From a bacterium HR20 (GTDB lineage: Bacteria; Bacteroidota; Ignavibacteria; Kapaibacteriales; NICIL-2): a stretch of DNA of 26,801 nucleotides. The notes beneath the pieces were generated by a model. It was not told the origin of the DNA, did no database searches, and worked only from the letters and a program-made list of their open reading frames with translations. A program made the position numbers and the translations under genes. Every line of letters starts with the position of its first letter. The stretch's first letter is position 1. Shown here piece by piece: positions 1 to 8,538 of this stretch. The stretch covers positions 1-26,801 of the forward strand of contig BEHW01000016.1 of NCBI GenBank assembly GCA_002898675.1, read 5' to 3'.

Positions 1-159
1 TACGTCCTCGGCGACAATCGTGCTGGTAGCTTCGATTCGCGGATGTGGGGATTTGTTGCCGAGTCCGACATCGTCGGCATGCCGGTTCTTGTGCTGTGGT
101 CTCGATCGCCGGTGCTGGGGCATGTGCGGTGGAATCGTCTGGGGGTGGTGCCACGATGA
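1..159 (+). CDS. lepB: Signal peptidase I, C-terminal end (partial)
   Basis: Reading frame 1 is open from the first base to a TGA at 157-159 and gives the last 52 residues of a protein. It begins YVLGDNRAGSFDSRMWGFV, which matches the conserved C-terminal box of type I signal peptidases (GDNR, then S-x-DSR-x-WG-x-V). It is followed by the usual 'IVG' and 'VLWS' strand and a short basic tail. The enzyme is a membrane-anchored Ser/Lys protease that removes signal peptides from exported proteins on the outer face of the inner membrane. The membrane anchor and the catalytic Ser and Lys lie upstream of the window, so activity cannot be judged here. The stop codon overlaps the hemW start in an ATGA, so the two genes are probably translationally coupled. 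Confidence 0.88.
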   Translation, partial: YVLGDNRAGSFDSRMWGFVAESDIVGMPVLVLWSRSPVLGHVRWNRLGVVPR

Positions 160-1346
160 AGCGCTCGATAGGGCTCTACGTTCACATCCCATTCTGCCAG
201 CACAAGTGCTCGTATTGCGATTTCTACTCCGTTGTCTCGCTGGAAGCGATGGAGCGCTTCACCGAAACCATCGTCAAGGAAATTCGTTTGTGGGCTCAGC
301 AGGAGCAACTCGATGCAACAGTCGAAACAATCTTCTGGGGCGGGGGAACGCCGTCACTGCTGGAGTGCACGCAGGCAGAGCAGATTGCATCAGCCTTGCG
401 GAGCGTGTTTTCGCTCGCACCGAGCTACGAATGGACGATCGAAGCCAACCCAGGCACCGTTACGCTCGAGAAGCTACGATGCTATCATGAACTTGGCATC
501 AATCGCATCAGTTTTGGCGTGCAGTCGTTCGATCATCGCGAGCTTGAGTTCCTCGAGCGAATCCATTCAGCACAGCAAGCCGAGGAAGCGGTCGAACTGG
601 CTCGCCGCGCCGGATTCAACAACGTCAATCTCGATGTGATCTATGCTCTCCCCGGGCAGGACCTTGAAACATACCAACGAACACTCGAGCGGGTGTGTGC
701 CTTGGCACCTGAGCATATATCGGCGTATAGTTTGGTGTACGAACATGGCACGCCGCTTTATCGGCAATTGCAGCAAGGAGCGATCATCCCACTCGATGAG
801 GACCAGGAGGCAGCTTTCTATACGATGACCGTTGAGTTTCTTGCGCAGCAGGGATACCGTCAGTACGAAGTCTCCAACTTTGCGCGACCGGGACGACAGT
901 GCCGCCACAATTTGCTCTATTGGCGTTGCGGCCAATACGTTGGGTTTGGGCCTTCGGCGCACAGTCACGTTGACAACATCCGCTGGAGCAACGTGCGAAG
1001 CCTTCGACGGTATTTCGATGCAATCGAGCGGGGGAGCTTACCTATTGTAGCACGTGAACATTTGACGATCGAACAGCAACGGGCAGAGTCCATCTTTCTT
1101 GGACTTCGCGCCGATGGAATCGAGCTGGATGCATTTGCTCGTGCCTATGGTGTCTGGCTCGACCGTGGCATGCTCGGTGACATGATAACCGAGTGGCAGC
1201 AGAAAGGATGGGCATGTCTTGATGGCAGAAGATTGCACTTGACATCGCGTGGCTATGCGCTCTGCGACGCACTCACGCTCCAGCTGCTCGATGCCCTCGA
1301 GCGTGCTCAGAGCGCATCTGGCAGTTTTGTAGATTGCAACGTTTAG
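156..1346 (+). CDS. hemW: HemW-type heme chaperone (radical SAM, HemN-like)
   Basis: The product is 396 residues when started at the ATG at 156, which overlaps the lepB stop. The open frame extends back to 45, but that part is in the lepB coding region and looks unlike the family. The radical SAM motif is near the N-terminus: C14-x3-C18-x2-C21 in HIPFCQHKCSYCDF, followed by GGGTPS, which contributes to SAM binding. The residue after the third cysteine pair is Phe (CxxxCxxCDF), as in HemW; true coproporphyrinogen dehydrogenases (HemN) have a fourth Cys there. The HNLLYW motif near residue 250 and the C-terminal HemN_C region are also present. HemW binds heme and delivers it to respiratory enzymes. 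Such genes are often mislabelled as oxygen-independent coproporphyrinogen III oxidase. It is likely in one operon with lepB and the two glycosyltransferase genes downstream. Confidence 0.9.
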   Translation: MKRSIGLYVHIPFCQHKCSYCDFYSVVSLEAMERFTETIVKEIRLWAQQEQLDATVETIFWGGGTPSLLECTQAEQIASALRSVFSLAPSYEWTIEANPGTVTLEKLRCYHELGINRISFGVQSFDHRELEFLERIHSAQQAEEAVELARRAGFNNVNLDVIYALPGQDLETYQRTLERVCALAPEHISAYSLVYEHGTPLYRQLQQGAIIPLDEDQEAAFYTMTVEFLAQQGYRQYEVSNFARPGRQCRHNLLYWRCGQYVGFGPSAHSHVDNIRWSNVRSLRRYFDAIERGSLPIVAREHLTIEQQRAESIFLGLRADGIELDAFARAYGVWLDRGMLGDMITEWQQKGWACLDGRRLHLTSRGYALCDALTLQLLDALERAQSASGSFVDCNV

Positions 1347-1388
1347 CATACAACAGACAATCGTTCAACGATCAGGTCAGGAATCTCG

Positions 1389-4300
1389 ATGGACAAACAC
1401 GCACGGTGGATTCACCGCAGCTTCGCAGCGCTCGCACTGCTCGTCTCGCTGATAACCTATTCGCTGACGGTGCAACCGACGGTGCCATTCTGGGATTGCG
1501 GGGAATTTTCCGCAGCTGCTGCCTGGCAGCAGGTACCGCATCCGCCGGGAGCACCGTTTTTCCTTGCAGTCGGACGGCTGTTCCATATGCTCCTTCCGCT
1601 TGGTGGTCAGCCAGAGTGGGATACGGGCGTGCGTATCAACTTCGTCTCTGTGGTTGCATCTGCACTAACGATTTGGCTGCTGTACCTGACGATTGTCAAG
1701 GTTATCATCCACTTTCGGCAACGTGGAATCGAGAGCACACTCGATGCACTCCATGTCTGTGGAGCAGCGCTTGTCGGCGCATTAGCACTGAACTTTTCCG
1801 ATACGTTTTGGTTCAATGGCGTTGAGTCGGAAGTCTATGCGTCATCGTCTCTTTTTGTGCAGATTATCGTGTACCTGATGATGCGGTGGAATGAGCAGGC
1901 GGACACTCCTGGTCATGAGCGCTACCTGCTTGCGATTGCGTATTTGATCGGCCTTTCGACGGGGGTGCACCTGCTTTCAATCCTTGCGATTTTCTCCATC
2001 GTGTACCTGGTGTACTTCCGCCGGTACCCGCAGTCGCCCAAGGGGTTTGTGGTCACAACGATCGTCGCCCTTGTTGCATTCTACCTGGTGTACAAGGTGA
2101 TCATCATGTGGGTGCCGACGATGCTTGCGGGGAACTTGCCCTTCAAGAATGAACTGCGGGAGTATTACGTAGAAAACCAAGATTGGGTGCGCTTCCTTGC
2201 GATCGCGCTCATTGGGTTGATTGGGTACGGCGTGTACTATGGTGCCAAGCGCGCGCTCCCAGCATTGCAGCTTGCTGCGAGTGCATTTCTGCTGATGCTG
2301 CTCGGCTATACAACCTACACGCATGTTCTCATCCGCGCGAACGCCGATCCGCCAATGAATGAAAATAGCCCGAAGACCTTCCGCGCGCTGGTTTCGTACT
2401 TGGGACGAGAGCAGTACGGGGAGGCACCACTGCTTTTTCCACGACGCTATGAGGTCAACGACCAGCAGAAGATTCGCAACTACCGCAAATACGGCAAGTG
2501 GTATGAGCCCGTCGGCAAACAAGTCACCCGCAAAGATGGACGTGTCGTCACGATCCCCGAACTGAAGCGGCTCAACTACGCAGGGGAACTCAACTACCTT
2601 TGGCAGTACCAAATCAACCACATGTACATCCGCTACTTCCTGTGGAATTTCGTTGGTCGTTCGAGCGACCTCCAGGACGCAGGCTGGACGTTCGTTTCGA
2701 CCAAAGAGGCTGATACAAAGAACTTCAACAGTGGCTATCGCGACCGTTTCCCGGTTCGCTTTTTTGCGCTGCCGTTGGTCGTCGGGCTTATTGGCTTTTT
2801 CTACCACTACCGTGCGTCACGCTCGATGTGGTTTGTGTACCTGGTGATGTTTCTGATGATGGGTGTGCTGGCAGCAATTGCCCAGAATCAACAAGAGCCG
2901 CAGCCACGGGAGCGGGACTACTTCTACGCCGGCTCATTTATGGTCTGGTGCCTGTGGATCGGTGTCGGAACGTATGCCATCATCGAGGCGCTCTCCAAGC
3001 GTCTTTCCCTGCGTCTTGCAGCCGTTGGAGGAACTGCGCTCGGATTGCTTGCTGTGCCGGTCAACATGGCGATCGGAGGCTGGCCGATTCATTCACGCGC
3101 TGGCAACTACGTGCCGTTTGACTACTCGTACAACATTCTCCAGAGCTGCGAAAAAGATGCAATCCTTTTCACCAACGGCGATAATGACACCTTCCCACTG
3201 TGGTACTTGCAGGATGTCGCCGGCATTCGGCGCGATGTACGCATTGTCAACCTGAGCTTGGGGAATACGTTGTGGTACATTGACCAGCTCAAGAACCTCG
3301 AGCCGTGGGGCGCCAAGAAAGTGCCGATTTCGTTCCCCGATTCGATGCTTCGAACCGATGAGGACAGCGACCAAGCGCTCAGCTACTCGTTCGGTCCTGC
3401 TGAAACCGTCCGTGTTCCAGTAGATCGCCAAATACTTGCCCAGTTCACCAAAGATACTGCGCTCATTGCCCGAGGCTTCATGGAGTGGACCTTCCGCGGT
3501 CAGTCTTATGGCACCGAAGGTGGTCAGCAGCTCTACCTAATTCGCGTGCAGGATAAGCTTATCCGCAACATCATTGAAACGTCGCGCTTTACGCGACCGC
3601 TGTACTTTTCCGTTACGGTGGGATATCCCGGCAGCGATGTCTTCGTCGGTCTGGGCGACTACCTCCGACTCGAGGGGATGGCCTACCGCATCTGCCCAGT
3701 TCCGCAGCGACCGAACGCCGGCGGGGTAACGATCAACGATGCCGTCATGGAGCAGTGCTTGATGACCGATATCCCCGCCGATGTTGCATACCGTGAGCCG
3801 CACTACGGGTTCAAATTCCGCAACCTGAACAATTCCGGCGTCTATTACGACGAGCCAACCCGGAACTATCTGGAGTCCTACCGCCGGCTGTTCCTCCAAT
3901 ATGCGGCATTCTTGCTCGAGCAAAAACGCGATACCAAACGCACCGTTGCTGTGCTCGATCGGATGAATGCAGTCATGTCGCCTGAGCAATTCCCAATCAA
4001 CTACATTGACATGCAAAACATCGCCGAGTTCTACTGGGCGTGCGGCGCACTCGACAAAGCGCAAGACTTCGCGCGGAGGATCGTCGAGCGAACAAACCAG
4101 CTCATCAATAATCCGGACTACGCCGATTACGAGCAAGGAGCACGCAGCCCTGCGTACTCGCCCTACATCTACCTTGCGGACGCCTATGCCTTGCTGGGGC
4201 GCACCAGTGACATCAAACGTACCATCGAAGCCTACAAGGCAGTTCAACCTGATGACCCGCGGATTCCACTCCGACTGGACTTAATCCCAGTGTGGGAACT

Positions 4301-4451
4301 CCTCGGCCAACGAAAGTACCAAGAGGCGCTCAGCATGCTCGAACAGATGAAGGCACGATACGAAGGGCAAAACAACTACCTTCCCGCTTCGGAAGTGCGG
4401 CGGCTCATCCTCGATGTTCAACTCCTGATGGCCTCCCAAGGGACAACATAG
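1389..4451 (+). CDS. DUF2723 membrane protein, protein O-glycosyltransferase-like (GT-C fold), with C-terminal TPR-like region
   Basis: This 1020-residue protein has a first membrane segment at about 12-30. It is followed by an exposed loop with FWDCGEF (34-40) and PHPPGAP (50-56). That acidic DxGEF motif after TM1 is the hallmark of DUF2723 proteins and corresponds to the catalytic acidic loop of GT-C protein mannosyltransferases. More hydrophobic segments follow to about residue 310. After a soluble insert there is another membrane block at about 455-570, containing 'QNQQEPQPRERDYFYAGS', a conserved DUF2723 stretch. The last ~450 residues are soluble and end in helical, TPR-like sequence. 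The family is abundant in Bacteroidota and relatives and is thought to move a sugar from a polyprenyl-phosphate carrier to exported proteins; the exact substrate here is unknown. The next gene, one base downstream, encodes a plausible donor synthase. Confidence 0.85.
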   Translation: MDKHARWIHRSFAALALLVSLITYSLTVQPTVPFWDCGEFSAAAAWQQVPHPPGAPFFLAVGRLFHMLLPLGGQPEWDTGVRINFVSVVASALTIWLLYLTIVKVIIHFRQRGIESTLDALHVCGAALVGALALNFSDTFWFNGVESEVYASSSLFVQIIVYLMMRWNEQADTPGHERYLLAIAYLIGLSTGVHLLSILAIFSIVYLVYFRRYPQSPKGFVVTTIVALVAFYLVYKVIIMWVPTMLAGNLPFKNELREYYVENQDWVRFLAIALIGLIGYGVYYGAKRALPALQLAASAFLLMLLGYTTYTHVLIRANADPPMNENSPKTFRALVSYLGREQYGEAPLLFPRRYEVNDQQKIRNYRKYGKWYEPVGKQVTRKDGRVVTIPELKRLNYAGELNYLWQYQINHMYIRYFLWNFVGRSSDLQDAGWTFVSTKEADTKNFNSGYRDRFPVRFFALPLVVGLIGFFYHYRASRSMWFVYLVMFLMMGVLAAIAQNQQEPQPRERDYFYAGSFMVWCLWIGVGTYAIIEALSKRLSLRLAAVGGTALGLLAVPVNMAIGGWPIHSRAGNYVPFDYSYNILQSCEKDAILFTNGDNDTFPLWYLQDVAGIRRDVRIVNLSLGNTLWYIDQLKNLEPWGAKKVPISFPDSMLRTDEDSDQALSYSFGPAETVRVPVDRQILAQFTKDTALIARGFMEWTFRGQSYGTEGGQQLYLIRVQDKLIRNIIETSRFTRPLYFSVTVGYPGSDVFVGLGDYLRLEGMAYRICPVPQRPNAGGVTINDAVMEQCLMTDIPADVAYREPHYGFKFRNLNNSGVYYDEPTRNYLESYRRLFLQYAAFLLEQKRDTKRTVAVLDRMNAVMSPEQFPINYIDMQNIAEFYWACGALDKAQDFARRIVERTNQLINNPDYADYEQGARSPAYSPYIYLADAYALLGRTSDIKRTIEAYKAVQPDDPRIPLRLDLIPVWELLGQRKYQEALSMLEQMKARYEGQNNYLPASEVRRLILDVQLLMASQGTT

Positions 4452-4452
4452 C

Positions 4453-5202
4453 GTGAACGAGCAAGCAGAAGCGCCAGAGCTCTCGCTGGTCATTCCCGCC
4501 TACAACGAAGAAGAGCGTATCGCTGGCACGCTCGAAAAAGTACTGGCCTACCTGGGCACGATGCCGTGTACCTGGGAACTCATCGTTGTGGACGATGGGT
4601 CGAGCGACCGGACCAGCGAAGTTGCCAGCTCCTTTGCTCCACACGTTCAGGTACTTTCGATGCCGCGCAATTGCGGGAAAGGTGCCGCGGTTCGAACCGG
4701 AATGCTCGCAGTGCGTGGTCGCTTCCGCGTCTTCACCGATGCGGATCTTTCTACGCCAATTGAAGAACTGGGGAAAATGCGCACTGCATTCGATAGCGGC
4801 GCAGATGTTGTCATTGGCAGTCGGCGTCTTCAACCGGGCTTGATCAGGAAGCACCAACCGTGGTATCGCGAACTCATCGGAATCGCTGGCAATAAGCTCA
4901 TCCAAGCACTGCTCCTGCCGGGGTTCGAGGATACACAGTGCGGCTTCAAAGGGTGCACTGCGCATGCAGCAGTAGAGATTTTCTCCCGTGCGGTCATTGA
5001 TGGGTTTGCGTTTGACATCGAGATGCTCTACCTGGCGCTCCTGCTTGGCTTTCGGATCGAGCAAATCCCCGTTGAGTGGTATAACGACGAGCGTTCACGC
5101 GTTCGTGCTGTGCGCGATACACTCCGCACCCTTGCAGAAGTATTCGCTATTCGTCGCCGGCATCGAGGAAGGTCTTATTCAACTGTCACGCGCACCTTGT
5201 AG
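4453..5202 (+). CDS. Family 2 glycosyltransferase, polyprenyl-phosphate sugar synthase (Alg5/DPM1-like)
   Basis: The 249-residue protein starts at a GTG one base after the DUF2723 stop. Family GT2 features are seen in order: LSLVIPAYNEEERI (10-23), VVDDGSSDRT (45-54), the donor-handling MPRNCGKGAAVRTGM (70-84), the metal-binding DxD as FTDADLSTP (94-102), IGSRR (121-125), and the acceptor-side QCGFK (162-166) with FAFDIEMLY (185-193). This pattern is that of dolichyl/undecaprenyl-phosphate glucosyl- or mannosyltransferases, which load a single sugar from a nucleotide sugar onto a lipid phosphate on the cytoplasmic membrane face. There is no membrane segment at the C-terminus, so it resembles the soluble DPM1/Alg5 core. 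Its location suggests that it makes the lipid-linked donor for the DUF2723 enzyme. Its 3' end overlaps the convergent envelope gene by 28 bases. Confidence 0.88.
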   Translation: MNEQAEAPELSLVIPAYNEEERIAGTLEKVLAYLGTMPCTWELIVVDDGSSDRTSEVASSFAPHVQVLSMPRNCGKGAAVRTGMLAVRGRFRVFTDADLSTPIEELGKMRTAFDSGADVVIGSRRLQPGLIRKHQPWYRELIGIAGNKLIQALLLPGFEDTQCGFKGCTAHAAVEIFSRAVIDGFAFDIEMLYLALLLGFRIEQIPVEWYNDERSRVRAVRDTLRTLAEVFAIRRRHRGRSYSTVTRTL

Positions 5203-6797
5203 CGTTGAGCGATCGAGCGTGCAGCAGCTTCTGCCTCTTGGTGTGTGGCATATCCCCAGAGTTTGACGCGGAACGCAGGGCGTTGCTCGATGACTACTTC
5301 TTCGATGTATGCGTTGAAGCCGCGTTCCTGCCAGCGCTGTTGCTGCGCGAGTGCTTCGGTTTCGCTCCACATATAGCCTACCACCAACTCATAGGGGAGC
5401 AGGCGTGGGTCGAGCCAACGGAACTCGACGCGGCGATTGAGCATGTGCTCTGCTGCCGAGCTGGCAACCGGGTAGATCGGAATCAGGTCGCCCAGTGCGC
5501 GGAGACGTAGCTGCGCAGGAAGTACCCCTCGCGTGCGGAGAGCTGCCGCGACTGCACGCACGCGGTCAGCAGCAAGTTGGCGCTCAGTGTCGCGTTTTCC
5601 CTCCTGATAGGCGTGTCCAATAAGCTCGATTGCCTGTGTGGGATTTTCTCGGAGTACTGCTGCAAGCGCATCGAGAAGCGGAAGGTAGATCGAATCAATC
5701 GTACTGGATCCTGATGCAAAGAGCGCGATAATTTGTCGCGGTGGCGTTGCAGCGCTTGCTGGTGGTGCAACGATCGAGTCGCCAAGCAGCGAATCTCCAC
5801 CGCGAGATACTATCCCAACAGTGCAGCCAGATTCCAGACGAGCAGCAAAGCTGGCGGGGATAGCTGCAGTACCACGGCTGGAGAACTTGAACGATCGGAT
5901 GATGTCCTCGAGAGCTTCCTCGAGCGATTGGCTCTGACCGAGCGAGGATACACGGTAGCATTTGCCGCCGGTGTGGGTAGCGATAAACTCCCACGGTGCT
6001 GCTTCCACTCGATTGCCGAGCACAATACACCAGATCGCCGTGCTCGCGGTGCGAGCGTGCTCGACGACATCGCTCGGCAGGACGTCGAGCATACCGTAGT
6101 CATCGCTCCCTGTGATGATGATGAGCGTTCGCGGCTTGAGGCTGTGCAGGCTCCACAGGCAGGCATACGCAATGCGGCTAATCCCTCGACCGGAGAATGC
6201 GTCGGTGCTCATTGCATAGCTCGGCAGCGCATACGAGGGTGTCATTGCCGCAATAAGCGCTGGAGCAGCACGTGCAGCGACGATCGCGACCGTATCGCTT
6301 GAATCCAGGTGGGGAGCAAGCCGTGCAAGTGCTGCTGCAATCTGCGTGCTGTATTGGTCTGTCGCAATCGAGCCATCTACGCAGAGTACAAGCCGGAGGC
6401 GTTCAATGCCACTGGAAATTTCCGGAAAGAGCGTTGCAAGAAATGGAGATGCATCTGGATGCACGCTCAGTTCGAGGCTAAATTCAAGATTTTTCGGTGG
6501 CGGATTGAGCAGAATATTGCCCTCTGTATCGCACATGGCATAGCGCACGCGGACAGTCGTGTCCTTGCCAAAGGGCAGCTCCACGCCAACCAAGCGTAGC
6601 TTCCGAGCTGAGGCCGATGAATCGGCTGTCGGTTTCGATGATGACCAGGGAGCCGATACGAGCACGTGAGGTTGAACGATAGCCTCCCCTTGCAGTGGAA
6701 AACTCGCCACCGCGACAGCCTGCACAGTGGAGATTATCACAGCAGCCACAACGCAGCATAGCAACACGCCAGGAACAGCACGTGCCCGGCAACACAT
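5175..6797 (-). CDS. Exported envelope protein with VWA-like, OmpA-like and SPOR domains
   Basis: The 540-residue product begins with a hydrophobic export signal (about 8-32). It has a beta-rich N-terminal region. A von Willebrand factor A-like region follows (about 133-305; 'LRLVLCVDGSIA' and 'TLIIITGSDD' strands, with an incomplete MIDAS). Next is an OmpA-family peptidoglycan-binding domain (about 354-462; 'IALFASGSSTID', 'IELIGHAYQEG', 'LAADRVRAVAAAL', 'NRRVEFRW'). The protein ends in a SPOR-type domain (about 468-540; 'LVVGYMWSETEALAQQQRW' and 'FRVKLWGYATHQEAEA'). Both OmpA and SPOR domains bind peptidoglycan, the latter preferring denuded septal glycan in known cases. It therefore probably sits in the periplasm or outer membrane and contacts the wall. 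An AGAGG sits 8 bases before the ATG and a TAnnTTTG element 27 bases upstream. Its function beyond wall binding is unknown. Confidence 0.8.
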   Translation of the reverse strand: MCCRARAVPGVLLCCVVAAVIISTVQAVAVASFPLQGEAIVQPHVLVSAPWSSSKPTADSSASARKLRLVGVELPFGKDTTVRVRYAMCDTEGNILLNPPPKNLEFSLELSVHPDASPFLATLFPEISSGIERLRLVLCVDGSIATDQYSTQIAAALARLAPHLDSSDTVAIVAARAAPALIAAMTPSYALPSYAMSTDAFSGRGISRIAYACLWSLHSLKPRTLIIITGSDDYGMLDVLPSDVVEHARTASTAIWCIVLGNRVEAAPWEFIATHTGGKCYRVSSLGQSQSLEEALEDIIRSFKFSSRGTAAIPASFAARLESGCTVGIVSRGGDSLLGDSIVAPPASAATPPRQIIALFASGSSTIDSIYLPLLDALAAVLRENPTQAIELIGHAYQEGKRDTERQLAADRVRAVAAALRTRGVLPAQLRLRALGDLIPIYPVASSAAEHMLNRRVEFRWLDPRLLPYELVVGYMWSETEALAQQQRWQERGFNAYIEEVVIEQRPAFRVKLWGYATHQEAEAAARSIAQRYKVRVTVE

Positions 6798-6823
6798 CGT
6801 CTTGGCCTCTATCGTACCACGAA

Positions 6824-6831
6824 CAAATTTA
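6824..6831 (-). promoter_or_regulatory. TAnnTTTG promoter -7 element for the VWA-OmpA-SPOR gene
   Basis: On the minus strand the sequence reads TAAATTTG, a perfect match to the Bacteroidota RpoD -7 consensus TAnnTTTG. It ends 27 bases before the start codon at 6797, in the divergent gap with fliL. No clear TTTG -33 element was found upstream. Confidence 0.5.
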
Positions 6832-6869
6832 CTGCCTCACCGTTGGCAGGGTGGCGGAAAGCTGTTCGC

Positions 6870-6896
6870 AACAGTTTTTCGCTCGAGTGCCGATAC
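6870..6896 (+). promoter_or_regulatory. Sigma-28 (FliA)-type promoter for fliLMN
   Basis: AACAGTTT (6870-6877), 11 bases, then GCCGATAC (6889-6896). The classical flagellar sigma-28 consensus is TAAAGTTT-N11-GCCGATAA, so 6 of 8 and 7 of 8 positions match with exact spacing. The only downstream gene is fliL, whose ATG is at 6961, giving a leader of about 55-60 bases. No TAnnTTTG element occurs here, unlike before the housekeeping genes of this window. The assignment rests on the motif and its context alone. Confidence 0.55.
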
Positions 6897-6960
6897 TCGT
6901 ATGCGGAAGATTGGCACGTTTTTTACGTACCATCGTTGGAGGACAACGGAGCATATTCTC

Positions 6961-7518
6961 ATGGCTGAGGTTGAACAAGAACAGCTTGTCGCGGAGGATC
7001 CGCCGAAGAAGGGCATCCGTTTACCGGTGCTCATTGGCATTATCTTGGGCATTATCGTCGTGCAGGCGGGCATTGTCCTTGCCGCGTTGAAAATATTCGC
7101 ACCCTCGGGGGAGAGTAAACCCGCTACCCCGACGGAGCAGCATGCTTCCACCCAGGATTCGACCGAAGAGGAAGAGGAGACTGGACCGGTGCTTGTGCAA
7201 AAGGTCGAGGGAATTGTTTTGCCGAAAAGCGATCTGTTCATCAATCCGCGGGGCTCAGCATCGCATATCGTTGTGTTGTCCGTTGGTATCGAAGTATCGC
7301 CAGCTGAGAAAGCAAAGGAGGTCGAGGAAAAGCTCATGGTCCCCATCCAAGACCGAGTCATCGCGCGAGTATCGAGCTATACGCTCGAGGAGCTGCAGGA
7401 CCTCAAACTCCGTGACTCACTGCGGACGATTATTCGCAATGATCTCAAGCCCTACTTCAACGCTCTCGAGGGCGTCAAGATTCGGAACGTCTATTTCCCA
7501 AAGTTCGTCATCCAGTAG
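6961..7518 (+). CDS. fliL: Flagellar basal body-associated protein FliL
   Basis: The protein is 185 residues from the ATG at 6961, which has CGGAG 9 bases upstream. The open frame goes further back, but that part is in the promoter region. It has a short cytoplasmic N-terminus ending in KKG-x-R, one membrane helix at about 21-45, a low-complexity acidic linker (EEEEE-rich, about 63-75), and a periplasmic domain. The domain contains 'FINPRGSASHIVVLSVGIEV' and ends in 'VYFPKFVIQ', the characteristic FliL C-terminus. FliL is a stomatin/SPFH-like ring protein that surrounds the stator units and supports torque generation. It is the first of a fliL-fliM-fliN set; fliM begins 8 bases after its stop. 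Confidence 0.9.
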   Translation: MAEVEQEQLVAEDPPKKGIRLPVLIGIILGIIVVQAGIVLAALKIFAPSGESKPATPTEQHASTQDSTEEEEETGPVLVQKVEGIVLPKSDLFINPRGSASHIVVLSVGIEVSPAEKAKEVEEKLMVPIQDRVIARVSSYTLEELQDLKLRDSLRTIIRNDLKPYFNALEGVKIRNVYFPKFVIQ

Positions 7519-7526
7519 CAGGTGCT

Positions 7527-8519
7527 ATGCCTGAGTTTCTGACGCAAGAGGAAATCGACAGCCTGTTGCAGGCGGCGCAGCAAGAAGCACTCGGTGTTGA
7601 TCAGCGAATGCGCCAAGATGTCGTTAGCTACGACTTCCGCCGCCCGAACCGCATTTCGAAAAATCAACTCCGCTCGATCCAGAATCTTCACGAAACGTTT
7701 GCCGAAACGCTCAGCTACTACTTTGTTTCGAAGCTGCAAACGGTCGCGACGGTGAACGTAACCTCTGTTGATCAGCTATTCTACTCGGAGTATATCCTCT
7801 CGGTCACCAATCCAAACTGCCTCTACGTGTTCGACATCGAGGGTGCCGACGGCGCAGGGGTCTTGGAAATCAGCCCGCCACTGGCGTTGACGCTCATCGA
7901 GCGATTGCTCGGTGGGACAGCCGAACAGCCACGGAAGCCCCGCTCGATTACACCGATTGAACAAGCAGTGCTGCGCGGGGTGGTCGAACATATTCTCGCC
8001 GATCTGTCTGGTGCGTGGCGTTCGGTCACCGACTGCACATTCCGCTACAACCGATTCGAAAGCGAGCCAGACTTTGTGCAGATTGCCCCTGCATCGGAAA
8101 TTGTGCTTGTCGTATCGTTCGATGTCAGCGTCGGATTGAACGCGTTTGTGATGAACATTTGCTATCCGACGTTCGCGCTCGAGGAAGTGATCGCGCGGCT
8201 CAATACGGAGACCCTGGCAAACCGGTACGTTGGCCGCCGCCGCGAGCAGGAAAGTGCTCCCATCCTCCAGCAACACCTGAGCGTGATCGAGCTGCCGCTC
8301 GTCGCTGAGCTTGGGAGGGCAACAATTACGGTCCGGGAACTGCTCGAGCTCGACGTCGGCGATGTCCTCAAGCTCGATACACCGATTACAGGTGAACTGG
8401 TGGTTTCGCTCGATGGCAAACCACGCTTTGCTGCGCGCCCAGGCAAGGTCGAGGATAAAAAAGCAATCCGTATTACACGTGTGCTGGGCGTCGAAGACAT
8501 CCTCATCCACGGTCAGTAA
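7527..8519 (+). CDS. fliM: Flagellar motor switch protein FliM
   Basis: The product is 330 residues, close to the family norm. The N-terminus carries the conserved CheY-P-binding peptide, here LTQEEIDSLLQAA (5-17). It is followed by the family signature 'YDFRRPNRISKNQLRSIQNLHE' region (about 34-56) and the CheC-like middle domain. The middle domain includes 'LLGG' (about 128-131) and 'TPIEQAVLRGVVEHILADLSGAW' (about 142-164). The C-terminal SpoA-type FliN-like domain, about 255-330, includes 'LDTPITGELVVSLDGKPRFAARPGKVEDKKAIRI'. FliM forms the middle of the cytoplasmic C-ring and transmits the chemotaxis signal to motor direction. An AGGTG lies upstream of the ATG. It is cotranscribed with fliL and fliN. 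Confidence 0.95.
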   Translation: MPEFLTQEEIDSLLQAAQQEALGVDQRMRQDVVSYDFRRPNRISKNQLRSIQNLHETFAETLSYYFVSKLQTVATVNVTSVDQLFYSEYILSVTNPNCLYVFDIEGADGAGVLEISPPLALTLIERLLGGTAEQPRKPRSITPIEQAVLRGVVEHILADLSGAWRSVTDCTFRYNRFESEPDFVQIAPASEIVLVVSFDVSVGLNAFVMNICYPTFALEEVIARLNTETLANRYVGRRREQESAPILQQHLSVIELPLVAELGRATITVRELLELDVGDVLKLDTPITGELVVSLDGKPRFAARPGKVEDKKAIRITRVLGVEDILIHGQ

Positions 8520-8538
8520 CACTATTTGGACACACACC

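Noticed and set aside
1977..2807. Minus-strand open frame (276 codons) inside the DUF2723 gene, and similar ones at 3537-4247, 7776-8624, 13617-14576 and 14624-15508
   Set aside because: All are antisense to strongly supported genes and their translations show no recognisable domain, signal or membrane pattern.
6727..6960. N-terminal extension of FliL reaching back to 6727
   Set aside because: The extension crosses the start of the divergent gene and the putative promoter, and its sequence is unlike FliL. The ATG at 6961 has a ribosome site and gives the normal length.
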